This document shows positions 42,911 to 52,682 of a stretch of DNA of 64,000 nucleotides, piece by piece; the stretch's first letter is position 1, and each line of letters opens with the position of its first letter. The stretch spans positions 579,996-643,995 of the forward strand of contig NZ_JAFCMB010000003.1 of NCBI RefSeq assembly GCF_018130145.1, in the 5' to 3' direction. The stretch comes from Bradyrhizobium sp. AUGA SZCCT0176 (GTDB lineage Bacteria; Pseudomonadota; Alphaproteobacteria; Rhizobiales; Xanthobacteraceae). A program made the translations under genes and the position numbers. Below the pieces are notes generated by a model. The model was not told where the DNA came from. It did no database searches and saw only the letters and a list, made by a program, of their open reading frames with translations.

Positions 42911-43747
42911 TCAATGCGCCGGAATACGGGTTTGGGCCCAGCGCTGCAGGCGATTGACCGCGAAGATGATCAGGAACGACGCCAGCAGCATGACAACCGC
43001 AATCGCGGTCGCATCGGCGTAGCGGAACTCGGAGAGCCGGATCACGATCAGGAGAGGCGCGATTTCCGACACGTTCGGCAAATTGCCGGCAATGAAGATG
43101 ACGGAGCCGTATTCGCCGACCGCGCGCGCGAACGCCAGTGCGAAACCGGTCAACAGCGCCGGAATCAAGCTCGGCAGGATCACCCTGAACACGGTGTGCC
43201 AGCGGTTGGCCCCGAGGCTTGCCGCCGCCTCCTCGATCTCGACGTCGAGATCGATCAGCACGGGCTGCACCGTCCGCACCACAAAGGGAATGCCGATGAA
43301 CACCATCGCGATGAATATCCCGATCGGCGTGAACGCGACCTTGATGCCAAGTTCGGCCAGCGGCGCACCGAGCCAGCCTTTTTGTGCAAACAGTTGCGTG
43401 AGCGCGACGCCGGCGACCGCGGTCGGCAGCGCAAAGGGGATATCGACGATGGCGTCGAACAGCCGGCGGCCGGGAAAGCGATAACGCACCAGCGCCCAGA
43501 CGATGATGGTCCCCATCACCAGATTGACCAGGGCGGCGAGAAACGAAAGCCCGAACGAGATCTTCAGCGCATTGAGCGTGCGGCGGCTGGTGATGATGCC
43601 CCAGAACTGATCGAGGCTGAGCTCGAACGTCTTGAGGAACAGGCCGGCCAGCGGCAACAGGATAATAATGGAGAGCCATGTCAGGGTCAGTCCCATGGTG
43701 AGACCAAACCCCGGCAAGCTGCTCCGCCGTGCCACCGCTATGCTCAC
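42911..43747 (-). CDS. cysT: Sulfate ABC transporter permease CysT (CysU)
   Basis: 278 residues with six membrane helices. EAA loop [20 protein letters not shown] and [20 protein letters not shown] are typical of CysT. The GTG at 43747 is chosen because AGGGGGA lies five bases upstream; the longer frame to 43852 would overlap the sbp gene and is not conserved. Confidence 0.94.
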   Translation of the reverse strand: MSIAVARRSSLPGFGLTMGLTLTWLSIIILLPLAGLFLKTFELSLDQFWGIITSRRTLNALKISFGLSFLAALVNLVMGTIIVWALVRYRFPGRRLFDAIVDIPFALPTAVAGVALTQLFAQKGWLGAPLAELGIKVAFTPIGIFIAMVFIGIPFVVRTVQPVLIDLDVEIEEAAASLGANRWHTVFRVILPSLIPALLTGFALAFARAVGEYGSVIFIAGNLPNVSEIAPLLIVIRLSEFRYADATAIAVVMLLASFLIIFAVNRLQRWAQTRIPAH

Positions 43748-43781
43748 AAGTCCCCCTGATTGCTCGGTAAATCGTCCCAGA

Positions 43782-44771
43782 TCAGTTCTTGTAGATCTGG
43801 TCGAAGATACCGCCTTCGGCGAAATGTTCCTTCTGCGCCTTTGCCCAACCACCGAAAACGTCGTCGATGGTGAAAAGTTCGACCTTGGCGAAAGATTTTT
43901 CGTATTCCTTGGCGATCTCCGAATCGCGCGGACGGTAGGAGTTGCGTGCGGCGATTTCCTGACCTTCCTTGGTATACCAGTATTTCAGGTAGGCTTCAGC
44001 CGCCGCGCGGGTGCCTTTCTTGTCGGCCACCTTGTCGACCACGGAGACCGGCGGCTCGGCCAGGATCGACAGCGGCGGCGAGACGATCTCGAATTTGTCC
44101 TTGCCGAATTCGCGTTGCGCCAGGAAAGCCTCGTTCTCCCACGCCAGCAGCACGTCGCCGACACCGCGCTCGACGAAGGTCACGGTCGAGCCCCGTGCGC
44201 CGGTATCGAGTACCGGCACGTTCTTGAAAAGATCGCCGACGAATTTTTTGGCCTTGTCGGACGAGCCGAATTTTTTCTCGGCATAGCCCCATGCCGCCAG
44301 ATAGTTCCAGCGCGCTCCGCCCGACGTTTTCGGATTCGGCGTGATGACGCTGACGCCGGGTTTAATCAAATCGTCCCAATCCTTGATGGCCTTGGGATTG
44401 CCCTTGCGCACCAGAAACACGATCGTCGACGTGTAGGGCGAGGCGTTGAGCGGCAGGCGCTTCTGCCAATCCGGCGCCACCAGGCCCTTGCCGGCGATCG
44501 CATCGATATCATAGGCCAGCGCCAGCGTGACCACGTCCGCCTGCAACCCGTCGATCACAGAACGCGCCTGCGAGCCGGAGCCACCGTGCGACTGCTTGAT
44601 CTCGACGCTCTTGCCGGTTTCCTTACTGTAAGCGGCAATGAACGCCTTGTTGAAATCGGCATAGAGCTCGCGCGTCGGATCGTAGGACACGTTGAGCAGC
44701 GACACATCGGCGGCGAGCGCAGAACCTGCCCAGAGCAGTCCCGCGACGAGGGGCAGAATACGACGGAACAT
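43782..44771 (-). CDS. sbp: Periplasmic sulfate-binding protein
   Basis: 329 residues. Signal peptide [20 protein letters not shown], then the sulfate-binding fold: [40 protein letters not shown] (sulfate loop) and [19 protein letters not shown]. It delivers sulfate to CysTWA. The ATG at 44771 is preferred (GGAG six bases upstream) to the ATG at 44783. The 122-base gap to cysH probably holds its own promoter. Confidence 0.93.
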   Translation of the reverse strand: MFRRILPLVAGLLWAGSALAADVSLLNVSYDPTRELYADFNKAFIAAYSKETGKSVEIKQSHGGSGSQARSVIDGLQADVVTLALAYDIDAIAGKGLVAPDWQKRLPLNASPYTSTIVFLVRKGNPKAIKDWDDLIKPGVSVITPNPKTSGGARWNYLAAWGYAEKKFGSSDKAKKFVGDLFKNVPVLDTGARGSTVTFVERGVGDVLLAWENEAFLAQREFGKDKFEIVSPPLSILAEPPVSVVDKVADKKGTRAAAEAYLKYWYTKEGQEIAARNSYRPRDSEIAKEYEKSFAKVELFTIDDVFGGWAKAQKEHFAEGGIFDQIYKN

Positions 44772-44893
44772 CTCAATCTCCATTCGGCCTGATGAAGGAT
44801 ATCATCGCAGCACACCGGACATAACTCGCGGCGAAGTGGCCTTTAGTCAACGAAACCGCATTTCATTGTTTGCGGCGGTGCAGCGTCATTGTC

Positions 44894-45625
44894 CTATGAA
44901 GTCTTGATCGTGTGGATGCCGCATTCTGTCTTGGCTCTTCCGCGCCAGCGACCGGCACGCGCGTCTTCATCAGGCGAGGTCCGGCTGCTGCACGGCATGC
45001 ATCCGACCGACAGGTAGCCCGACGCCACCAGCGGATGCGGCGGCAATTTCGAAAGCTGGTAGATCGCCTCGATGTCTTCGCGCGCGACATTGGCGAACGG
45101 GTTGAATTTCAGCCTGGCGCCGTCGTCTTCGACAACCGCCATCTCGGCGCGCTGGCCGCCCTGGAAGCGCTTGCGGCCGTTGATCCAGGCTGAGAACGGC
45201 GCCAACGCCCGCGCCAGCGGCTCGACTTTACGGATACGGCAGCAGGCGTCGGGATCGGAGAACCACAATTCGCGGTCCGGATCCGCGCGCGACAAAGTTT
45301 CTTCCAGCGGCTTGATCGAGCGGACGTCGCGCAGGCCGAGCGTTGCGATCAACGTGTCGCGATAGGCCAGCGTCTCCTCGAACAGCCAGCCGGTGTCGAG
45401 GAAGATCACGGGAATCGCCGGATCGACGTCTGCCATCACCTTGAGCAGTGCCGCCGATTCGGTGCCGAACGACGAGACCACCGCCAACTTCTCGCGGCCG
45501 ACGGTCTTCAACGCCGCTTCAATGACTTCCGCTGATGAGGCGCTGCGGAGCGCACGATCGAGCGCCTGCGCCGGCGGCAGGTCCAAAGCTTTCTCTATCA
45601 CTGACTGAGGTACGAGCGCGTTCAC
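44894..45625 (-). CDS. cysH: Adenylyl-sulfate reductase, thioredoxin-type [4Fe-4S]
   Basis: 243 residues. PAPS_reduct fold with SSFGTESAALLKVM, FLDTGWLFEETLAYRD and catalytic ECGIH near the C-terminus. Two cysteine pairs, DACCRIRK and VGCMPCSS, bind a 4Fe-4S cluster; this set marks enzymes that reduce APS directly, not PAPS. It gives sulfite for CysI. The GTG start at 45625 overlaps the DUF934 stop (GTGA), so translation is coupled. Confidence 0.93.
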   Translation of the reverse strand: MNALVPQSVIEKALDLPPAQALDRALRSASSAEVIEAALKTVGREKLAVVSSFGTESAALLKVMADVDPAIPVIFLDTGWLFEETLAYRDTLIATLGLRDVRSIKPLEETLSRADPDRELWFSDPDACCRIRKVEPLARALAPFSAWINGRKRFQGGQRAEMAVVEDDGARLKFNPFANVAREDIEAIYQLSKLPPHPLVASGYLSVGCMPCSSRTSPDEDARAGRWRGRAKTECGIHTIKTS

Positions 45626-46137
45626 TGGCCGGCACTCTCCGAATGACGCAACTGCATCCGCCGATGCAGCGCGGTGAGGCGGCCGTCGCCGGTCGGCTGG
45701 TAGAACACCGAATAGCTTTTTGCGGTAGAGGCAAACGCCTCGGCGTCGCTGTCCTTCCTGACCTCGAACGTGTCGAAGCCGGCGCGCAGCATGAACACGA
45801 ACTGGTCGCGCAGCACCTGGCCGGTGGCACGCAATTCGCCGTCGAAGCCGTGACGCTCGCGCAGCAGGCGCGCCTGGCTGTAGGCGCGGCCGTCGCGAAA
45901 CGAGGGAAACACCAGCGCCACCGCGGCCAGCCGGCCGAGATACGGCACGAGCTCGTCGAGGTCGCGGTTGTTCGGCCAGATCACGCCGACCTTGCCGGCG
46001 CGCTTGAGAAGGGTTTCCGGATCCTCCAGGAACCGCGCCGCCGGAATGAGGATCGCGCCATCGCCCGGCAACTCGGCGCCGTCGGCAACATGGGCGAACA
46101 GATCGGTGGTGATTCTACCCTGCTTAACGAGTGGCAT
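45622..46137 (-). CDS. DUF934 protein, probable sulfite reductase accessory subunit
   Basis: 171 residues, DUF934: LPGDGAILIPAARFLEDPET, GVIWPNNRDLDELVPYLGRL, FPSFRDGRAYSQARLLRERH and GQVLRDQFVFMLRAGFDTFE. Found almost only between cysI and cysH in proteobacteria; thought to help electron delivery to sulfite reductase, not proven. Start ATG 46137 overlaps the cysI end by 14 bases; the upstream frame to 46164 is inside cysI. Confidence 0.9.
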   Translation of the reverse strand: MPLVKQGRITTDLFAHVADGAELPGDGAILIPAARFLEDPETLLKRAGKVGVIWPNNRDLDELVPYLGRLAAVALVFPSFRDGRAYSQARLLRERHGFDGELRATGQVLRDQFVFMLRAGFDTFEVRKDSDAEAFASTAKSYSVFYQPTGDGRLTALHRRMQLRHSESAGQ

Positions 46138-47779
46138 AGACCCGCTCCTTGAATGGCTCGACACCCAGGCGCTTCACCGCATCCACGAACAACTCCTCGG
46201 GGCGGTCGCGCAGTGCGAGATAGGCTTCGACAATATCCTCGATCACGTCGGCGACTTCCGCATAGGGAATCGCCGGGCCGATCAGCGTACCCATCTGCGC
46301 GCCCTCGTCGGCGCGCCCGCCGATCGTGATCTGGTAATACTCCTCGCCGTTCTTCTCGACGCCGAGAATGCCGATATGGCCGACGTGGTGATGTCCGCAG
46401 GCGTTGATGCAGCCGGAAATATTGATGTGCAGCCGGCCGATCAGTTCGGCGGTGTCGTGATTGGCGAAGCGACGGGTCAGCTCCTGCGCGATCGGGATCG
46501 AGCGCGCATTGGCCAGCGAGCAATAATCCAGCCCGGGGCAGGCGATGATGTCGGTGACCAGATTGACGTTCGGCGTGGCGAGCCCGATCCGGTCGAGCGC
46601 CTTCCATAGCTGCGGCAGGTCGCGCTTGGCGACATGCGGCAGGCACAGATTCTGTTCGTGGCCGACGCGGATTTCGCCGAAGGAATATCGGTCGGCGAGA
46701 TCGGCGACCGCGTCCATCTGGTCGGAGGTGGCGTCGCCGGGCGGTGCGCCCACCGGCTTCAGCGACAGCGTCACGATCGAATAGCCCTGGACCTTGTGCG
46801 GGAACACCGAGTTCCTGCGCCAGCGCTCGAACAGCGGATCATGTGCGGCCTGTTTCAGTTCGTCCGGCATGTGCGGCAGCTTCTCATAGGCCGGATAGGA
46901 GAAGCGCGAACGCACCTCCTCGATGACGGAATGGTCGAGCGTCAATCCGACGTCGCCCATCTGCTTCCATTCGTCGTCGACCTCGCGCGCGAACTTCTCG
47001 ATGCCGAGCTCGTGCACCAGAATCTTGATGCGGGCCTTGTAGATGTTGTCGCGGCGGCCGTACTGGTTGTAGACGCGCAGGATCGCCTCGACATAGCTCA
47101 GGATGTCGCGGCCGTGCACGAACGGCTTGATGGTCTTGCCGATGAACGGCGTCCGGCCGAGACCGCCGCCGACCAGCACCTCAAAGCCGGTTTCGCCTTC
47201 CGCGTTCTTGTACAGGCGGAGCCCGATGTCGTGCACCTTGATCGCCGCGCGGTCGTGCTCGGATGCCGTGATGGCGATTTTGAACTTGCGCGGCAGGAAC
47301 GAGAATTCCGGATGCAGCGTGGTGTGCTGGCGCAGGATTTCCGACCAGATGCGGGGATCCTCGACCTCGCCCGGCGCGACGCCGGCCCACTGGTCCGAGG
47401 TGACGTTGCGCATGTTGTTGCCGGACGTCTGCATCGCATGGATGCCGACCTCGGCAAGGTCCGCCAGCGCGTCCGGCAATTCGGCCAGCTTGATCCAGTT
47501 GAACTGGATGTTCTGCCTTGTGGTGAAATGGCCATAGCCGCGGTCGTAGCGGCGTCCGACGCGGGCCAGCGCGCGCAACTGCTTGGACGACAGCGTGCCG
47601 TAGGGAATCGCGACGCGGAACATGTAGGCGTGCAGTTGCAGATAGACGCCGTTCTGCAGGCGCAGCATCTTGAATTCGTCCTCGGTGAGTTCGCCGGAGA
47701 GGCGGCGCTTCACCTGGTCGCGGAATTCAGACACGCGTTCGTTGATCAGCGTGCGATCGAGTTCGTCATATGCGTACAT
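46124..47779 (-). CDS. cysI: Sulfite (nitrite/sulfite) reductase haemoprotein
   Basis: 551 residues. Two ferredoxin-like repeats each followed by a sirohaem/4Fe-4S domain. Cluster and sirohaem ligands are in ACPGLDYC and SGCINACGHH. TTRQNIQFNWIKL and NNMRNVTSD are family motifs. It reduces sulfite to sulfide with six electrons; no CysJ flavoprotein is nearby, so ferredoxin or the DUF934/DUF2849 neighbours may supply electrons. Sirohaem comes from CysG upstream. Confidence 0.93.
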   Translation of the reverse strand: MYAYDELDRTLINERVSEFRDQVKRRLSGELTEDEFKMLRLQNGVYLQLHAYMFRVAIPYGTLSSKQLRALARVGRRYDRGYGHFTTRQNIQFNWIKLAELPDALADLAEVGIHAMQTSGNNMRNVTSDQWAGVAPGEVEDPRIWSEILRQHTTLHPEFSFLPRKFKIAITASEHDRAAIKVHDIGLRLYKNAEGETGFEVLVGGGLGRTPFIGKTIKPFVHGRDILSYVEAILRVYNQYGRRDNIYKARIKILVHELGIEKFAREVDDEWKQMGDVGLTLDHSVIEEVRSRFSYPAYEKLPHMPDELKQAAHDPLFERWRRNSVFPHKVQGYSIVTLSLKPVGAPPGDATSDQMDAVADLADRYSFGEIRVGHEQNLCLPHVAKRDLPQLWKALDRIGLATPNVNLVTDIIACPGLDYCSLANARSIPIAQELTRRFANHDTAELIGRLHINISGCINACGHHHVGHIGILGVEKNGEEYYQITIGGRADEGAQMGTLIGPAIPYAEVADVIEDIVEAYLALRDRPEELFVDAVKRLGVEPFKERVYATR

Positions 47780-47791
47780 GATGGATGCGCC

Positions 47792-48109
47792 TTACGCCGG
47801 AACCGGAAGCAGATCGATGGTGAGGCCTTCCGACCGGATATGTTCGCGGAGATTGCCGGGCTTGATTTCGCCGCCGTCCTTGAGTTCGACCGGCGCGATA
47901 TAGGGGCCGATCGCGCCGACGTCATCGGCGGTGGCTTCACCAAGCAGTGTCCGCGCCTCATCCGAGGTGCGCACGATCACGGCGTCCGACAGGTTCGCCG
48001 ACCAGCCTTGCTGCGCGGTGCGATAGATCACGACGCCATCCCAGGTGCGGTTGGCGGTGACCATCGAAGGTCCCGTGATCTTGATCTTTTGTTGTAACGG
48101 AGAAGTCAT
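47792..48109 (-). CDS. DUF2849 protein
   Basis: 105 residues, cytoplasmic: TANRTWDGVVIYRTAQQGWS, VIVRTSDEARTLLGEA and GPYIAPVELKDGGEIKPGNL cover the family. DUF2849 is kept in alphaproteobacterial sulfite reduction operons between cysG and cysI; function unknown, perhaps an electron-transfer or assembly helper. Its start overlaps the cysG stop by four bases (ATGA) and cysI follows after 12 bases. Confidence 0.9.
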   Translation of the reverse strand: MTSPLQQKIKITGPSMVTANRTWDGVVIYRTAQQGWSANLSDAVIVRTSDEARTLLGEATADDVGAIGPYIAPVELKDGGEIKPGNLREHIRSEGLTIDLLPVPA

Positions 48110-49557
48110 TCTGCAGCATCCCTCAATTCGGAGATCACTTGATCGAGATCGGCAAGGTTTGAACTAGCGAGGCGCCACGGTGCGGAATGCGCAACCACGT
48201 CGCCGATGATGAGGACGGCGGGACCGCCGTCGATTTGTTCGACCAGCGCCGGCAAATGTTCGAGCGTGCCGACCACCGCCTGGGCGTCCGGCCGTGTCAC
48301 CCGCGCGAACACGCCGACCGGCGTTTGCGGCAAGCGTCCGGCGGCGAGCAGGCCCGCACGGATCGCGGGTGCCGCGGTCATGCCCATATAGACCACGATG
48401 GTCATCTTCTTGTCTGTCAGCACCGACCAGTCGACGGTTTCGGCGTCCCTTGCCTTGTGCGCGGTGAGGAAGGTGATGCGCAGCGCCTCGTGGCGATAGG
48501 TCAGCGGCGCTTCGAATTGCGCCGCGGCGCCCAATCCGGCGGTGATACCCGGCACCACCGAATAGGCGACGCCGGCCGCGCGCAACACTTCGATTTCCTC
48601 GCCGCCGCGGCCGAAGATGAAGGGATCGCCGCCCTTCAGCCGCACCGCGCGCTGGCCTGACTTGGCTGCCTCGATCAGCAATTTGTTAATCGCATCCTGG
48701 CCGATACCGGGCCGGCCGACGCGGCGGCCGACCGGAATGCGCGAGGCATCGCGGCGCACGCGATCGAGAATCTCCGGCGATACCAGTTCGTCGTAGAACA
48801 CGACGTCGGCGTCCTGCAGCGCGCGCAGCGCCTTGATGGTGAGCAGGTCCGGATCGCCCGGCCCGGCGCCGACCAGCGTCACCCGGCCCTCGGCCTTGCC
48901 CTGATCATTGGCGCCGGCGAAAGCGGAAGGGTTCGCGATCGCCTGCAGTTCCTTTTTGGCTTCGTCCTTGCGCCCGGCCAAGACCAGCGCGCCGATCGGT
49001 CCGTCGATCACGCGTTCCCAGAAACGGCGGCGCAACGAAAATTCGGGGATGCGCGCATGCATCGCTTTGCGAAAGCCGCCGATGAAGCTGGCGAGGTCGC
49101 CGATCCGCGCCGGCAGGACAGCCTCGATAGACTCGCGCACGCGGCGCGCCACGACCGGCGAGGTGCCGCCGGTGCCGACGGCAACGACGACGTCGCCGCG
49201 ATCGACAATGGCGGGAAAGATGAAAGTCGAATGGACGAGGTCGTCCATCACATTGACGGGCAGTCCGACCGCCTTGGCGCGTGCCGACATCGCCACGCCA
49301 ATGTCGCCGGCGCCGGCGCAGAGGATCGCGATCACCCCGGACAGATCGGCCGTGAGCGGATCGCCGGCCGCCGGTTCGATCCGCGCCGCATCCTCAGCGG
49401 CAATGCCGGAGAGGTCCTGATCGCCATCGGTCGCGAACCAGCGGACCTGCGCACCGGCAGCGGCGAGCAACCGCAATTTGGCGCGTGCGAGGTCGCCCGC
49501 TCCAACGAGCAGCACCTTGCCGCTTTGCAGATCAAGAAACACAGGCAGATAGCGCAT
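48106..49557 (-). CDS. cysG: Sirohaem synthase, multifunctional
   Basis: 483 residues. N-terminal precorrin-2 dehydrogenase/ferrochelatase (~1-215) with VLLVGAGDLARAKLRLLAAA and VNVMDDLVHSTFIFPAIVDR, then uroporphyrinogen-III methyltransferase (~225-470) with VTLVGAGPGDPDLLTIKALR, RLKGGDPFIFGRGGEE and VPGITAGLGAAA. It makes the sirohaem of CysI. First gene of the minus-strand reduction operon; promoter in the AT-rich gap to cysD. Confidence 0.95.
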   Translation of the reverse strand: MRYLPVFLDLQSGKVLLVGAGDLARAKLRLLAAAGAQVRWFATDGDQDLSGIAAEDAARIEPAAGDPLTADLSGVIAILCAGAGDIGVAMSARAKAVGLPVNVMDDLVHSTFIFPAIVDRGDVVVAVGTGGTSPVVARRVRESIEAVLPARIGDLASFIGGFRKAMHARIPEFSLRRRFWERVIDGPIGALVLAGRKDEAKKELQAIANPSAFAGANDQGKAEGRVTLVGAGPGDPDLLTIKALRALQDADVVFYDELVSPEILDRVRRDASRIPVGRRVGRPGIGQDAINKLLIEAAKSGQRAVRLKGGDPFIFGRGGEEIEVLRAAGVAYSVVPGITAGLGAAAQFEAPLTYRHEALRITFLTAHKARDAETVDWSVLTDKKMTIVVYMGMTAAPAIRAGLLAAGRLPQTPVGVFARVTRPDAQAVVGTLEHLPALVEQIDGGPAVLIIGDVVAHSAPWRLASSNLADLDQVISELRDAAE

Positions 49558-49570
49558 CAGATACTCGCTT

Positions 49571-49584
49571 CCCCAAATTTGGGG
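49571..49584. promoter_or_regulatory. Perfect 14-bp palindrome in the cysG-cysD control region
   Basis: CCCCAAATTTGGGG, 14 bases upstream of the cysG ATG and in the 143-base AT-rich gap between the divergent sulfur operons. GAGAAAATTATTCCTTCTC (49635-49653) is a second, looser dyad. Either could bind a sulfur regulator. Confidence 0.55.
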
Positions 49585-49700
49585 TTGACTGAAATTATTT
49601 TCTATTTATCTCTGGATCAAGGCCAAAAAAGAGAAAATTATTCCTTCTCTTTTGCAGCGCAACTTTAGAATTTTTCCACTCTCAAGTCCAAGGCCAAGAG

Positions 49701-50606
49701 ATGCATCTTCTCAACAAGGAATCCGGCGGACACGGGTTACAGCCCGCGGCCTTCAACCAGGCCTCATCCGCACCCAAAGTTCTGGCCCATGGGCAGCTGC
49801 CGCCGCCCTCGATGGACCATCTCGACGAACTCGAGGCGCAGAGCATCTACATCCTGCGCGAAGCCTTCGCGCGGTTGAAGAAGCTGGCGCTGCTGTGGTC
49901 GCTGGGCAAGGATTCCAACGTCATGATCTGGTTGGCGCGCAAGGCCTTCTTCGGCCGCGTGCCGTTCCCGGCCCTGCATGTCGACACCGGCAAGAAATTT
50001 GCCGAGATGTATGCGTTCCGCGATCGCTTCGGCAAGGAATGGGAACTCGATCTCAAGATCGAGCCCTGCCCGTCGATCGACGCCGTCGATCCGACACTGC
50101 CGCCGGCCGCGCGTTCCGCCGCCCGCAAGACCGAAGGCCTCAAATGGGCGCTGACCAAATACGGTTTTGACGGATTGATCGCCGGCATTCGCCGCGACGA
50201 GGAAGCCACCCGCGCCAAGGAGCGTGTGTTCTCGCCTCGCGGCCTCGAAGGCGGCTGGGATGTGCGCGATCAGCCCCCGGAATTCTGGGACCATTTCAAC
50301 GCCTCGCCGCCGCAAGGCGCGCATTTGCGCATCCACCCGATCCTGCATTGGACCGAGGCCGACATCTGGGCCTACACCAAGCGCGAGAACATTCCGATCA
50401 TCCCGCTGTACCTGTCGAAGGACGGCAAGCGTTATCGCTCGCTGGGCGATCAGGACATCACCAATCCGGTGGCGTCGACCGCTTCCAGCATCGATGAGAT
50501 CCTGACCGAACTCGACGGCACCAAGGTGCCGGAACGTGCGGGCCGCGCGCTCGATCACGAAACCGAAGATGCATTCGAGCGGCTGCGTGTCGCCGGCTAT
50601 CTCTGA
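49701..50606 (+). CDS. cysD: Sulfate adenylyltransferase small subunit
   Basis: 301 residues. ATP-PPase type domain with SLGKDSNVMIWLARKAFFG and FPALHVDTGKKFAEMY, GIRRDEEATRAKER and RSLGDQDITNPV. With CysN it makes APS from sulfate and ATP. 24 bases before cysNC; co-transcribed. Confidence 0.96.
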   Translation: MHLLNKESGGHGLQPAAFNQASSAPKVLAHGQLPPPSMDHLDELEAQSIYILREAFARLKKLALLWSLGKDSNVMIWLARKAFFGRVPFPALHVDTGKKFAEMYAFRDRFGKEWELDLKIEPCPSIDAVDPTLPPAARSAARKTEGLKWALTKYGFDGLIAGIRRDEEATRAKERVFSPRGLEGGWDVRDQPPEFWDHFNASPPQGAHLRIHPILHWTEADIWAYTKRENIPIIPLYLSKDGKRYRSLGDQDITNPVASTASSIDEILTELDGTKVPERAGRALDHETEDAFERLRVAGYL

Positions 50607-50630
50607 CGGACATTAGGTGTGAGTGCTGCG

Positions 50631-52547
50631 ATGAACATGATCCTCCCCTCAAGCGTATTGGCGACACCCAACGGCACGACGCGGCCACAGATTCGCATCG
50701 TCATCGTCGGCCATGTCGACCATGGCAAATCCACCCTCGTCGGCCGCCTGCTGCATGAAACCGGCAGCCTGCCCGAGGGCAAGCTGGAAATGCTGAAAGC
50801 CGTCAGCGCGCGGCGCGGCATGCCGTTCGAATGGTCGTTTCTGCTGGATGCGCTGCAAACCGAACGCGACCAGGGCATCACCATCGACACCACGCAGATC
50901 CGCTTTCGCACCATGTCGCGCGACGTCGTGCTGATCGATGCGCCCGGCCACGCCGAATTCCTGCGCAACATGATCACCGGCGCCTCGCAGGCCGACGGCG
51001 CGGTGCTGATCATCGACGCGCTGGAAGGCGTGCGCGACCAGACCCGCCGGCACGGCTATCTGTTGCATCTGCTCGGCATCAAGCAGGTCGCCATCGTCGT
51101 CAACAAGATGGACCGGGTCGACTTCAGCGCGGAACGTTTCAAGGAGATCAGCGACGAGATTTCGGCGCATCTGATCGGCCTCGGCGTGACGCCATCGGCG
51201 GTGATTCCGATTTCCGCGCGCGACGGCGACGGCGTTGCCGAACGCACGCCGCGGATCTCCTGGTACCAGGGGCCGAGCGTGGTCGAGGCGCTCGATGCGC
51301 TCGAGCCGGCCCGGCCGCTGGAGCAGCTCGCGCTGCGGCTGCCGGTGCAGGCGATCTACAAATTCGACGATCGCCGCATCGTCGCCGGCCGCATCGAATC
51401 CGGCAGTCTCAGCGCCGGCGATGAGATCGTCATCATGCCCGCCGGCAAGATCGCGAAGATCAAGACCGTCGAGAGCTGGCCGGTGACGCCGGTCAACGGC
51501 AGCCACGGCGCCGGCCGGTCGGTCGGCATCACGCTCGACCGCGAATTGTTCATCGAACGCGGCGACGTGATCGCCCATGCCGGCGCGACCCCGCGCGACA
51601 CGCGGCGGATTCGCGCCAGGATTTTCTGGCTGCACGACAAGCCGCTCACCAAGGGCGAGCAGATCCTGATCCGCCTCGGCACCCGCGAAAGCCGCGCCCA
51701 GGTGGTCGCGATCGAGAAGGCGGTGGATCCCGGCGAACTCTCCAATGCGGAGACCAAGTCGATCGCGCGCAATCACGTTGGCGAAATCGACATCTCGCTG
51801 GCGCAGCCGGTTGCGGCCGACCCCTATCAGGACAATCCGCGCACCGGACGGCTGGTGATCGAGGTCAATGGCCGCATTGCCGGCGGCGGCCTCGTGCTGT
51901 CGGTCGATGCCGGACAACGCGCCGTTCCCATCGACATCGTTCCGGTGGAATCCGCGCTGCGTCCCGAAGAGCGTTCGGCGCGCTATCACCATAACGGCGC
52001 GGTAATCTGGCTGACGGGCCTGCCCGGCTCCGGAAAATCGACGCTGGCCCGCGCGTTGGAGCGCCGGCTGTTCTCTCGCGGCGGTTCACCGATCCTGCTT
52101 GATGGCGACACCCTGCGTGCCGGCCTCAACAACGATCTCGGCTTTTCGCCGCAGGACCGCAGCGAAAACATTCGCCGCCTCGCGGAAGTCGCCACCCATC
52201 TGGCGCGCAACGGCCACGTCGCGATCGTCGCCGCGGTTTCGCCCGCGATTGCGGATCGCGCAGTGGCGCGCCGCATCGCCGATACCGCCTTCCGCGAAAT
52301 CCACGTCGCCGCTCCTGCCGAAGTGTGCGAGAGCCGCGATCCCAAAGGCCACTATGCCAAGGCCCGTGCTGGCACGCTCCCCTCGTTCACCGGGATCACC
52401 AACGACTATCAGCCGCCGGCTAGTTGCGAGTTGACGATCGACACCTCAACCCGGACGGTGGCCGATGCCACCGACGCGATCGAACGGATGCTGGCCGAGA
52501 CCGGCGTTTTGTTCGACGAACTGGTGGACCTGGCGGCCAATATCTAG
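50631..52547 (+). CDS. cysNC: Fused sulfate adenylyltransferase GTPase subunit and APS kinase
   Basis: 638 residues. CysN domain (~1-450): [29 protein letters not shown] and NKMDRVD of EF-Tu-like GTPases. CysC domain (~460-635): GLPGSGKST and [20 protein letters not shown]. It drives APS synthesis and then phosphorylates APS to PAPS. As CysH here looks APS-specific, PAPS probably feeds sulfotransferases. Start: ATG 50631 or GTG 50619, not decided by the weak ribosome binding site. Confidence 0.95.
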   Translation: MNMILPSSVLATPNGTTRPQIRIVIVGHVDHGKSTLVGRLLHETGSLPEGKLEMLKAVSARRGMPFEWSFLLDALQTERDQGITIDTTQIRFRTMSRDVVLIDAPGHAEFLRNMITGASQADGAVLIIDALEGVRDQTRRHGYLLHLLGIKQVAIVVNKMDRVDFSAERFKEISDEISAHLIGLGVTPSAVIPISARDGDGVAERTPRISWYQGPSVVEALDALEPARPLEQLALRLPVQAIYKFDDRRIVAGRIESGSLSAGDEIVIMPAGKIAKIKTVESWPVTPVNGSHGAGRSVGITLDRELFIERGDVIAHAGATPRDTRRIRARIFWLHDKPLTKGEQILIRLGTRESRAQVVAIEKAVDPGELSNAETKSIARNHVGEIDISLAQPVAADPYQDNPRTGRLVIEVNGRIAGGGLVLSVDAGQRAVPIDIVPVESALRPEERSARYHHNGAVIWLTGLPGSGKSTLARALERRLFSRGGSPILLDGDTLRAGLNNDLGFSPQDRSENIRRLAEVATHLARNGHVAIVAAVSPAIADRAVARRIADTAFREIHVAAPAEVCESRDPKGHYAKARAGTLPSFTGITNDYQPPASCELTIDTSTRTVADATDAIERMLAETGVLFDELVDLAANI

Positions 52548-52585
52548 GCTTTTTGGGGCCTTCTCATCGACCCGGCTTTAGGGCT

Positions 52586-52612
52586 AAAAGGGCGGCCGAC
52601 GCCGCCCCTTTT
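52586..52612 (+). terminator. Terminator after cysNC
   Basis: AAAAGGGCGGC, loop CGAC, GCCGCCCCTTTT: strong hairpin flanked by A and T runs, about 40 bases after the cysNC stop. Confidence 0.85.
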
Positions 52613-52682
52613 GGCGCGCTTTTGCTGTTTTCACACTGAAAACGCCTTCCTGTTCGCCGTTTCTACCCCGAGAAAGCCCATC

